A stretch of 5,046 nucleotides of DNA from Bacteroidetes bacterium QH_10_64_19 (GTDB lineage: Bacteria; Bacteroidota; Rhodothermia; Rhodothermales; Salinibacteraceae): the NCBI GenBank assembly GCA_003023125.1, contig PXSY01000084.1:1-5046 (forward strand). The letters are read 5' to 3'. Positions 1 to 5,045 of this stretch are shown here, piece after piece. The translations under genes were made by a program, and so were the position numbers. Below the pieces are notes generated by a model. The model had not been told where the DNA came from and did not search any database. It saw only the letters and a list, made by a program, of their open reading frames with translations. How positions within the stretch are numbered: position 1 is the first letter of the stretch; each line of letters opens with the position of its first letter.

Positions 1-12
1 ACTGCATCAGGA

Positions 13-129
13 GCTCGGTCGGGCCGAGCGGCGACGCATGATGAGCCTCGACTGCGTCGGTCCGGGGGCTCAGGCACGTATGTGCGCTGGGCCTGCACTG
101 GCGTTCAGCGTCGCAATTCGGACCGAATT
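13..129. repeat. Cluster of short perfect inverted repeats upstream of ccmC copy 1
   Basis: Three separate repeats are seen: GCTCGG (13-18) with CCGAGC (24-29), loop 5; CGACGCA (32-38) with TGCGTCG (53-59), loop 14; and AATTCGG (115-121) with CCGAATT (123-129) around a single A. Bases 1-160 hold no recognisable gene. Frames are open to the left edge on both strands, but none resembles a known protein. The role is unknown. Confidence 0.35.
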
Positions 130-154
130 CACCCCCGTTCCGGAAAGACGACAT

Positions 155-196
155 TCATAGTATCGTAGGGGCTATCCTATAGTTTGTCAATGAAAG
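155..196 (+). promoter_or_regulatory. Possible promoter region for ccmC copy 1
   Basis: A patch clearly richer in A and T than its surroundings, containing CTATCCTATAGTTTG (172-186). The TA and TTTG parts of a Bacteroidota -7 box are there, but the spacing is off by one base (one or three instead of two). A transcript starting just downstream would give a leader of about 25 bases to the ATG at 218. No clear -33 element is visible. The support is weak. Confidence 0.2.
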
Positions 197-973
197 GTGT
201 CCCTGAGTGCCCTGCCGATGAACGCGTCTGAGCGTCCCTCCATCGCCGCCCCGACCGTGTACCGCGGCGTGAAGATTGGGGTGGCTGTGGTTCTCACTCT
301 CGTCATCGTCGCTGGATTCCTAGGGACAATTCCGCAGTTGGACATTCTGGAAGAGTCGGCGCGGAACCTCTATTTCCACGTGCCGATGTGGTTTTCGCTG
401 ATGGCAGCCACGATTGTCTCGGCATACCACTCGGCCCGCTACCTTCGATCCGGGGCTCGGATTCGGGATCTTCGGGCCCGCGTGGCGGCCCGACTGGCGC
501 TCATCTTCGGCGGGCTTGGCATCGTGACCGGCATGGTATGGGCCCGCTTTACCTGGTACGAGGGCACCGGCGTGTGGTGGAATTTCGACCCCAAGCAGTC
601 CATGGCTGCGGTGTTGTTGCTCATTTACGCCGGGTACTTTGTCCTGCGGGACGCGATCGACACCCCTGCCACCCGCGGGCGCATCGCGGCTGTCTACAAC
701 CTGTTTGCAGTCGTGACGATGCCATTCCTCCTCTATATTCTGCCGCGGCAAATGCCGAGCCTCCATCCGGGGGGCGAGGGGAGTCCGGCGTTCAGCCAAA
801 CCGACCTCGCCCCGGCGATGCGATGGGTGTTTTATCCCTCCGTGCTGGCCTTCTTGGGCCTCGCCTGGCTGCTATACACGCAGCGGGTGCGTCTCGCGTG
901 GCTCGAAGAGGCGCTTCGCCGCGAGCAGCGACAGGAGGTCGCCGCGGGCCTCCAGAATGAGCCCGACGCATAG
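197..973 (+). CDS. ccmC: CcmC, haem handling/export protein, copy 1
   Basis: Integral membrane protein that presents haem on the outer face of the membrane and loads it onto CcmE with CcmA, CcmB and CcmD. The 258-residue reading has the CcmC/CcmF/CcsA signature: a tryptophan-rich loop (WYEGTGVWWNFDPK, residues 120-133, the WWD-type motif) flanked by two candidate haem-ligand histidines, H61 in NLYFHVP and H190 in PSLHPG. About six hydrophobic segments are visible, and the length fits the family (about 220-260). The start is uncertain. GTG at 197 gives the longest reading, but ATG at 218 gives an N-terminus matching copy 2 within one residue, and I favour 218. The core is about 89% identical to copy 2 on the opposite strand, and all key residues are kept, so it looks functional. 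A ccmD-like gene follows after 116 bases. No ccmB precedes it. Confidence 0.93.
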   Translation: MSLSALPMNASERPSIAAPTVYRGVKIGVAVVLTLVIVAGFLGTIPQLDILEESARNLYFHVPMWFSLMAATIVSAYHSARYLRSGARIRDLRARVAARLALIFGGLGIVTGMVWARFTWYEGTGVWWNFDPKQSMAAVLLLIYAGYFVLRDAIDTPATRGRIAAVYNLFAVVTMPFLLYILPRQMPSLHPGGEGSPAFSQTDLAPAMRWVFYPSVLAFLGLAWLLYTQRVRLAWLEEALRREQRQEVAAGLQNEPDA

Positions 974-1089
974 CCGCCTGCAGGCGTCCCTGTCGCCCAC
1001 CGCAACGAGACGACGGCAGTCGCCCTCCCACGTCGGCTGCCCCCCTCGACACCCTCTGACTCGACGAACGCCGACGCGCAGGCCCGCCC

Positions 1090-1371
1090 ATGACCATCCA
1101 CCCGATCCGGCCGTCCGAGTTCCCGACGCTCCGGCCGGACCAGGAGCGGCCCGACACCACGTCGGCCTACGACAGCACGTGGACGGAACAGCCGGACAGC
1201 GCACCGCCGGACGGGCTCGACCGTGTCATGGGCCAGGACGGCAAGATCTACGTGGTGCTCGCCGTAGTGCTGCTGATCTGGATCGGCCTTTTGACCTTGT
1301 TGTTCCGTACCGACCGTAAGATTGAGCGCCTGGAACGGCGTTTCGACCGGCACATTTCAGAAGATGATTAG
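1090..1371 (+). CDS. ccmD: CcmD-like small membrane protein, copy 1
   Basis: CcmD is a small single-span protein that helps release haem-loaded CcmE from the CcmABC complex. This 93-residue protein has a polar N-terminal half (1-50), one membrane segment (about 53-72, IYVVLAVVLLIWIGLLTLLF) and a basic, probably helical tail (FRTDRKIERLERRFDR), the layout of Bacteroidota CcmD-family proteins. It is longer than usual (40-70 residues) because of the N-terminal part. It is about 76% identical to copy 2 at 2302-2583 and has the same length. The ATG at 1090 is supported because both copies begin MTIHP. It lies between ccmC copy 1 and the ccmE remnant, 29 bases before the latter. Its TAG stop (1369-1371) overlaps the TAA stop (1370-1368) of the leftward chimeric frame. 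The family call rests on context and topology more than on catalytic residues. Confidence 0.8.
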   Translation: MTIHPIRPSEFPTLRPDQERPDTTSAYDSTWTEQPDSAPPDGLDRVMGQDGKIYVVLAVVLLIWIGLLTLLFRTDRKIERLERRFDRHISEDD

Positions 1372-1838
1372 CGCTGTTTTTCCCCGTTCCCTTCACGCCC
1401 ATGAAGTGGAAGACCATCATTGGCCTGGCCTCGATGCTCGGCTTCGGGACGCTCCTGTTTGTGAATTTCGGGAGCCAGGTCGGCGGGTACATGGATTTTG
1501 AACAGGCCCCCCACCCGGTACACCGCTGAGGCACGGAGCGAGTCCGGAGCACGCTGGTGCGAAACAGGATCAAGGTCGTTCAGTGCGCGCCGGGTTGCAG
1601 CAAAGAGGGTCTCCGTAGAGACATCGTAAGAGATGGAAGTACGCTCGCAGTTGGGGGCGGAGCACTCCGGAAGAGGATGGTCGGGCGCGGCCGGCGGCAG
1701 CGAGGGGAGCGAAATCACGAAGATCCCCGCCGCCAGCGCCGCTCCTCCCACACCCAGCACAAGTGCCCACCATGTGGAGGCCCATCCCGCAGAAGACGCG
1801 TCCTGAGAGCCATCGTCGAAGGACGAAGAGGAAGCCAC
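1368..1838 (-). pseudogene. 3'-truncated DUF1499-like gene, chimeric reading frame
   Basis: A 156-residue frame starting at GTG 1838, 10 bases after the ccmE stop, so probably the next gene of the same operon. Residues 1-20 are polar, about 22-45 form one membrane segment, and a CSAPNC motif (59-64) is followed by a region (ISYDVSTETLFAATRRALNDL, 69-89) that recalls the start of DUF1499 proteins, which open with C-x-x-(S/T)PNC and then a Y/D-rich strand. From about residue 111 (base 1508) the frame is simply the antisense of the ccmE remnant and of the spacer before it, so the last 45 or so residues are not native. DUF1499 has no settled function, and I am only moderately sure of the family. 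The native 3' part is absent from the window. A translated product would be a membrane-anchored fragment with a random tail. Confidence 0.6.
1401..1529 (+). pseudogene. ccmE: ccmE remnant, 5' end only (copy 1)
   Basis: A 42-codon frame starting MKWKTIIGLASMLGFGTLL. It matches the first 36 residues of the complete CcmE at 1849-2271 (MKWKTLFGLAAMIGFGTLL; both continue NFGSQVGGYM and then [DS]F[ED]QA). It therefore keeps the N-terminal membrane anchor (about residues 4-22) and loses the whole OB-fold haem-chaperone domain and the haem-binding motif. Homology ends after base 1508. The last six residues (PHPVHR) come from the antisense strand of the adjoining DUF1499-like gene, then a TGA. It cannot carry haem. 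It might make a short membrane peptide, but nothing shows that it does. The 29-base spacing from the ccmD-like gene matches the 30-base spacing in copy 2, so it was once part of a normal C-D-E operon. Confidence 0.9.
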
Positions 1839-1848
1839 GAGGACGGAT

Positions 1849-2271
1849 CTACTTGGGCGTTTCGGACGTGGAGGAGGACTGTGCAGCAGCCTGCTGCTTT
1901 AGCCCCTTCGTCTCGTTGTACTTCGAGGGACACTTCACGAGAATGTTGTCGGCCACGAACGCGCCGTCCTTCACCGTCCCCTCTACGACCACCTGCTCGG
2001 CCTCCTCAAAGTTGGCCGGCTTCGGGTTGTTGTACCGGACTTTCCGCACCGTCCCGTCCTCGTCGCGCATATAGAACGTGAAGACGTTCCGGGCCCGGTC
2101 GTAGTGGGTCGGGCGGTCCGCCGCCCAGGTGCCCACGACGTGGGCCGTGGCCCCCGTGCGGGCGGCCTGGTCGAAGCTCATGTACCCGCCCACCTGGCTG
2201 CCAAAGTTGAGAAACAGGAGGGTCCCGAAGCCAATCATGGCGGCCAGGCCGAAGAGGGTCTTCCACTTCAT
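1849..2271 (-). CDS. ccmE: CcmE, periplasmic haem chaperone of the Cys-x3-Tyr type
   Basis: CcmE takes haem from the CcmABCD complex and carries it to the CcmF ligase. This 140-residue protein has an N-terminal membrane anchor (about 4-22) and then an OB-fold domain: VVGTWAAD at 45-52, a strand region NVFTFYMRDEDGTVRKVRY (62-80), EQVVVEGTVKDGAFVADNILVKCPSKY (92-118) and a polar tail. In the classical protein the haem-attaching residue is a histidine in an H-x3-Y motif. Here the site reads C114-P-S-K-Y118. Cys-x3-Tyr CcmE proteins are known from some archaea and from Desulfovibrio, where the maturation route is called System I*. Length and fold otherwise fit the family (about 130-160). It is the only complete ccmE here, 30 bases after the ccmD-like gene and 10 before the DUF1499-like gene. 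Confidence 0.93.
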   Translation of the reverse strand: MKWKTLFGLAAMIGFGTLLFLNFGSQVGGYMSFDQAARTGATAHVVGTWAADRPTHYDRARNVFTFYMRDEDGTVRKVRYNNPKPANFEEAEQVVVEGTVKDGAFVADNILVKCPSKYNETKGLKQQAAAQSSSTSETPK

Positions 2272-2301
2272 GGGAGCGCGAGCGAAGGGGAAAGAGACAA
2301 G

Positions 2302-2583
2302 TTACTCATCCTCTGAAATGGACCGGTCAACGCGCCGTTCCAGTTTTTCGATCCTGCGGTCGGTCCGGAAGAGCAGGGCCACCAGTCCGATCCAGATGAT
2401 CAGCACCACGGCGAGCACGACGTAGATCTTGCCGTTTTGCCCCATGATGCGGTCGAGGCCCTCGGGGATGGGATCGTCGGACTGCTCCGCCCACGTGCTG
2501 TCGTAGGCCGCGGTCGTGTCCGGGCGCTCCTGCCCCGGCCGGAGGGACGGCGGATCGGAAGGCCGCAGGGGGTGAATCGTCAT
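2302..2583 (-). CDS. ccmD: CcmD-like small membrane protein, copy 2
   Basis: A 93-residue partner of copy 1, in the leftward operon between ccmC copy 2 (58-base gap) and ccmE (30-base gap). It has a polar N-terminal half with a stretch shared by both copies (RP-x-QERPDTT-x-AYDSTW, about 15-31), one membrane segment (about 53-72, IYVVLAVVLIIWIGLVALLF) and a charged tail (RTDRRIEKLERRVDR). This agrees with a CcmD role in releasing loaded CcmE from the transporter complex. The two copies keep identical length with no gaps, and their changes are mostly conservative, which suggests both were under selection for a long time. The start at ATG 2583 matches copy 1. The identity is inferred from gene order, topology and the tail pattern; CcmD proteins have little sequence to recognise. 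Confidence 0.82.
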   Translation of the reverse strand: MTIHPLRPSDPPSLRPGQERPDTTAAYDSTWAEQSDDPIPEGLDRIMGQNGKIYVVLAVVLIIWIGLVALLFRTDRRIEKLERRVDRSISEDE

Positions 2584-2641
2584 GACGCAGCGGGGACGGC
2601 AGGGTGGAACGAAGAGCAGAGATGGAACACGGCCGTGGGCG

Positions 2642-3394
2642 TCAGCGATCAGCGCTTCTGTGCCCGTGGGCCTCCCCCAGGGTCTTGCGCCGCAGGACTT
2701 CCCGGAGCCGGGCCAGGCGGACCCGCTGCGTGTACAGCAGCCAGCAGAGCCCCAGGAAGCCCAGGACCGAGGGATAGAAGACCCAGCGCATGGCGGGGGC
2801 GAGGTCGGTTTGGCTGAAGGCCGGGCTGCCCTCGCCGCCGGGGTGGAGGCTCGGCATCTGGCGGGGCAGGATGTAGAGCAGGAACGGCATCGTCACGACC
2901 GCGAACAGGTTGTAGACCGCTGCGGTGCGGCCCCGCGTCCGCGGGGCGTCGACGGCGCCCCGCAGAACGAAGTACCCGCCGTAGATGAGCAGGAGCACCG
3001 CCGCCATCGATTGCTTCGGGTCGAAGTTCCACCACACCCCCGTGCCTTCGTACCACGTGAAGCGCGCCCACACCATGCCCGTTACGATGCCGAGCCCGCC
3101 GAAGAGGAGCCCGAGCCGGGCGGCCTCCCGGGCGCGGAGGTCCCGGAGGCGATCGCCCGTCCGGAGGTACTGGGCCGAGTGGTACGCCGAGACGATCGTG
3201 GCCGCCATCAGCGCAAACCACATCGGCACGTGGAAGTAGAGGTTGCGCGCCGACTGTTCGAGGATGTCCAGCTGCGGAATGCCGCCCACGAATCCGGCGA
3301 CGAGGACGCCGGTCAGCAGCACCACCACGCCGCCCCGCACCGCGCGGTACAGCCGACGATTGACTGGACGGGTCGTTTGGACACTGGCAGACAT
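2642..3394 (-). CDS. ccmC: CcmC, haem handling/export protein, copy 2
   Basis: A 250-residue CcmC in the natural order ccmB-ccmC-ccmD-ccmE. It carries the tryptophan-rich loop WYEGTGVWWNFDPK (residues 114-127) and both flanking histidines, H55 in NLYFHVP and H184 in PSLHPG, which in this family bind haem at the outer membrane face. About six membrane segments are visible. The ATG at 3394 gives a short polar N-terminus (MSASVQTTRP) before the first segment. The gene is 112 bases from the ccmB stop, and that gap holds two stem-loops, so it may have its own transcript ends or processing. Compared with copy 1, the region from the loop to the C-terminal segments is almost unchanged at protein level, but many codons differ synonymously. 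The last 15 or so residues and the extreme N-terminus are not conserved between copies. Confidence 0.94.
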   Translation of the reverse strand: MSASVQTTRPVNRRLYRAVRGGVVVLLTGVLVAGFVGGIPQLDILEQSARNLYFHVPMWFALMAATIVSAYHSAQYLRTGDRLRDLRAREAARLGLLFGGLGIVTGMVWARFTWYEGTGVWWNFDPKQSMAAVLLLIYGGYFVLRGAVDAPRTRGRTAAVYNLFAVVTMPFLLYILPRQMPSLHPGGEGSPAFSQTDLAPAMRWVFYPSVLGFLGLCWLLYTQRVRLARLREVLRRKTLGEAHGHRSADR

Positions 3395-3440
3395 GGCGGT
3401 GGGGACGGGTCAAAAACCAATACCGAGCGATGATACGCCG

Positions 3441-3480
3441 CGGAAAGTGGGGGCTTTCCGGAGCGCGGCTGAATTCGCTC
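3441..3480 (-). other. Two adjacent stem-loops in the ccmB-ccmC spacer
   Basis: The first is a perfect 7-base inverted repeat, CGGAAAG (3441-3447) and CTTTCCG (3454-3460), with a 6-base loop. Directly next to it is a second, GAGCG (3461-3465) and CGCTC (3476-3480), with a 10-base loop. They begin 26 bases after the ccmB stop. No T-run follows on the transcribed strand, so they are not standard intrinsic terminators. An RNA-processing or stability role is possible but is only inference. Confidence 0.4.
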
Positions 3481-3506
3481 AACGTTCAAGGCACGGGCCG
3501 TGGGGG

Positions 3507-4175
3507 CTACTCGTCCCACACGAAATCGAACAACACGACGGCCGCGGAGATCGTCGCCCCGGCAAAGCCCACGAGCGTCAGGAGTTCGTCCTGCGCCGCC
3601 GCCCACCCCTGGCCCAGCAGTGCCTTTCGGGTGGCGCCCACGCCCGACACCAGCACGGGCACCAGCACCGACAGCAGGAGCACAGGCAGGAGCGGCCCGC
3701 CGCGGGAGGCGCGGGCGACGAGGGCCGACAGCAGCGTCGTGGCGCCCGTCAGGCCGAGGGCGCCGAGGGCGAGCGTGCCCGCGAACAGCCCCGGCGCCCC
3801 GACGGAGACGCCGAGCAGCAGCAGGAAGACGCCGGTGCCGACGAGGGTCAGAAGCGACACGAGCCCGAAGTTGAAGAGCAGCTTGCCCGCGAAGACCATG
3901 CCGGCTCGCGTGTGGAGGCGCAGCAGCAGCGCGGTGCCGCCCTCGTGCTCCGCCACGAACGACCGGCCGAGCCCGATGGACGCCGCAAAGAGGAGGACGA
4001 TCCAGAGCAGGGCGGCCCGCACCCGGGCGCTCAGGGGCTGCGGCCCCACGGCAAACGCCACGAGGAGGAGCGCCGCGAGGGCGAACAGGAGGAGCGTGTT
4101 CGCCGCGTACCGGCTGCGCAGTTCGACGCGGAGGTCCTTCCGAAACACAGCCCAGGCACCGGCGAGCAAATCCAT
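3507..4175 (-). CDS. ccmB: CcmB, membrane subunit of the CcmAB haem-related transporter
   Basis: CcmB pairs with the ATPase CcmA; ATP hydrolysis by CcmAB drives release of haem-loaded CcmE from CcmC/CcmD. The frame is open further upstream, but the family start is clearly the ATG at 4175, which opens MDLLAGAWAVFRKDLRVELRSR. This gives 222 residues, the usual CcmB length of about 220. The loop RSFVAEHEGGTALLLRLH (71-88) fits the conserved F-x-x-E-x-x-x-G-T-x-x-x-L pattern of CcmB, and the run RGGPLLPVLLLSVLVPVLVSG (158-178) is the typical P-rich late segment. About six membrane segments are visible. It heads the leftward operon. No ccmA is adjacent: the next gene is divergent and unrelated, so ccmA must be elsewhere. 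Confidence 0.92.
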   Translation of the reverse strand: MDLLAGAWAVFRKDLRVELRSRYAANTLLLFALAALLLVAFAVGPQPLSARVRAALLWIVLLFAASIGLGRSFVAEHEGGTALLLRLHTRAGMVFAGKLLFNFGLVSLLTLVGTGVFLLLLGVSVGAPGLFAGTLALGALGLTGATTLLSALVARASRGGPLLPVLLLSVLVPVLVSGVGATRKALLGQGWAAAQDELLTLVGFAGATISAAVVLFDFVWDE

Positions 4176-4230
4176 CGGGGGAGAGGAAGACGAGGAACGG
4201 AACGCGATTGTGTTCCCGCGCTTCGGAGAG

Positions 4231-4252
4231 CGCATCGAAAGATAGCGATGCG
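4231..4252. promoter_or_regulatory. Perfect inverted repeat in the ccmB/glycohydrolase divergent spacer
   Basis: CGCATCG (4231-4237) and CGATGCG (4246-4252) enclose an 8-base centre. On the leftward strand the centre reads CTATCTTT, which with the next base resembles the Bacteroidota -7 element TAnnTTTG in seven of eight positions. It lies about 55 bases before the ccmB start. A weaker overlapping repeat, GCGCT (4218-4222) and AGCGC (4229-4233), competes with it. This could be an operator over a ccmB promoter or just a hairpin; the sequence alone cannot tell. Confidence 0.3.
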
Positions 4253-4329
4253 GGGATGGAAAATCGACTGTCTGTCCACTATCCTCGGAACCCTGTTTCG
4301 CCCCTACGCACAGATCGTGCCCCCGCCCG

Positions 4330-4910
4330 ATGAACACTGCGTCCCCCTCTCCCGATTCCGTCACCGGGGCCCTCCTCGGCACGGCCGTCGGCGACGCGCT
4401 GGGCATGCCCGTCGAGGGCCTCAGCCACGCGAACGTGCGCACCTATTATAAAGGCATCAAAGAGTTCCGGGACGACGATCAGCGGGGCGACCTGGACGCC
4501 GGGCAGTGGACCGACGACACCCAAATGACCTTCGCGCTGGTGCGGGCGCTCACGGCGCACCCGGAGTCGCCGGGCGCGTGGCCGGGGGCCGTCGCGAACG
4601 AGTACGTTGGTCTTCGCCCCGAGGCACGCCGGTGGGGGCGCACGACCACGACCGCCGTCGACCGCCTGGCGGACGGGGGGGCGCCGTCCGAGTCCGGAGT
4701 GCCCGACCGGCCTACGGACGGCGCCGCCATGCGGGCCGCCCCGCTGGGCATCTGGTGGGCGGCGACGCCGACACGACTGGGGCGATGATGGGGGCGATGC
4801 TGGGGGGGCTGCACGGGTGGGCAGCCTTTCCCTCGGAATGGCAGAAGGGACTCGAGGCCGCCGACCGACTCAGTGAAGAAGCGAAGGCCCTCTCCGGAGC
4901 GCTCGGATAG
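4330..4910 (+). pseudogene. ADP-ribosylglycohydrolase (DraG/ARH family), internally deleted and frameshifted
   Basis: Family members remove ADP-ribose from proteins or small molecules using two metal ions. The first frame (ATG 4330) gives SVTGALLGTAVGDALGMPVEG (about 10-30), the first metal motif WTDDTQM (60-66), RRWGRTTTTAVDRLADGG (100-117) and DGAAMRAAPLGIWW (130-143). It then runs out of register and stops at 4788. The second metal motif, GGDADTTGAMMGAMLGGLHG, and the C-terminus are present but in another frame, from about 4752 to the TAG at 4910. In intact proteins (about 270-300 residues) a long stretch lies between these two parts, and here it is missing. The damage is therefore a deletion of a few hundred bases with a frameshift, joined near 4745-4763. 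The product would lack the second metal site and be inactive. It is divergent from ccmB and unlikely to be functionally linked to it. Confidence 0.85.
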
Positions 4911-4940
4911 GACCGTTTGGGTCGAGCCTCCGCTCAGTCT

Positions 4941-5045
4941 CTACGGAAGCCGAGACAGCATCCGCTCGTACTCGTCATGGTTGCCGATCCAGAACCACTC
5001 GACGTGACCCTCTTCGCGGAGACCGAGGGCTCGGTATGATCGATT
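4941..5045 (-). CDS. 3' end of a small protein resembling RelE/ParE-type toxins (partial)
   Basis: A leftward frame enters from the right edge and ends at TAG (4943-4941). The 34 residues seen contain SYRALGLREEGHVEWFWIGNHDEYERML. The pattern YRALG-x(n)-WFWIG-x-H-x-EY-(D/E)-x(2)-(L/M) is one I associate with the C-terminus of RelE/ParE-superfamily toxin-like proteins, in which the late strand reads FWIG or similar and is followed by H-x-E/D-Y. Most of the gene lies outside the window, so neither the toxin fold nor a partner antitoxin can be checked. It converges on the broken glycohydrolase gene with a 30-base gap that shows no T-tract terminator. Confidence 0.45.
   Translation of the reverse strand, partial: NRSYRALGLREEGHVEWFWIGNHDEYERMLSRLP

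Larger units (their letters stand above)
197..1508 (+). repeat. Left arm of a large diverged inverted duplication (ccmC-ccmD-ccmE')
   Basis: This arm matches 3394-2164 on the other strand gene by gene. Gene order, the length of the CcmD-like protein and the ccmD-ccmE gap (29 versus 30 bases) agree. The ccmC-ccmD gaps differ (116 versus 58 bases), and I see no clear similarity between those two gaps. Homology stops sharply at 1508, inside ccmE. The upstream limit lies at the ccmC start, because the flanks before the two ccmC genes do not resemble each other. Confidence 0.85.
2164..3394 (-). repeat. Right arm of the inverted duplication (ccmC-ccmD-ccmE 5' part)
   Basis: This is the counterpart of 197-1508. 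Base 2164 corresponds to codon 36 of ccmE, the last codon shared with the remnant. Beyond that point this arm continues normally into the rest of ccmE and the DUF1499-like gene, which fill the 655 bases between the arms. This is the intact, operon-embedded copy because ccmB precedes it. Confidence 0.85.

Noticed and set aside
1..154. A leftward frame from ATG 154 to the left edge (51 codons, starting MSSFRNGG)
   Set aside because: Two rightward frames are open over most of the same stretch, as expected in GC-rich DNA, and the translation resembles no family I know.
190..231. A 13-codon frame (ATG 190 to TGA 231) overlapping the ccmC copy 1 start, as a leader peptide
   Set aside because: It has no attenuator-like hairpin, no repeated codons and no counterpart in copy 2; it is probably chance.
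975..986. The 12-base palindrome CGCCTGCAGGCG just after the ccmC copy 1 stop, as a terminator
   Set aside because: It has no loop and no T-run; it is more likely chance in GC-rich sequence.
197..3394. The inverted pair as a transposon or insertion sequence with long terminal repeats
   Set aside because: No transposase, target-site duplication or terminal repeat is visible, and the arms are diverged coding genes, not identical ends.
2582..3433. A long rightward frame of 283 codons opposite ccmC copy 2
   Set aside because: Its translation is rich in Arg, Gly, Ala, Pro and Glu without any domain; it is the antisense of a clear ccmC.
4176..4442. An upstream extension of ccmB to a start at 4442
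   Set aside because: The extra 89 residues have no CcmB similarity and overlap the divergent glycohydrolase gene. The family N-terminus MDLLAGAW starts at 4175.
3243..4451. A rightward frame of 402 codons opposite ccmB
   Set aside because: It has low-complexity Gln/Glu/Arg/Gly composition, is the antisense of ccmB, and runs through two intergenic regions.
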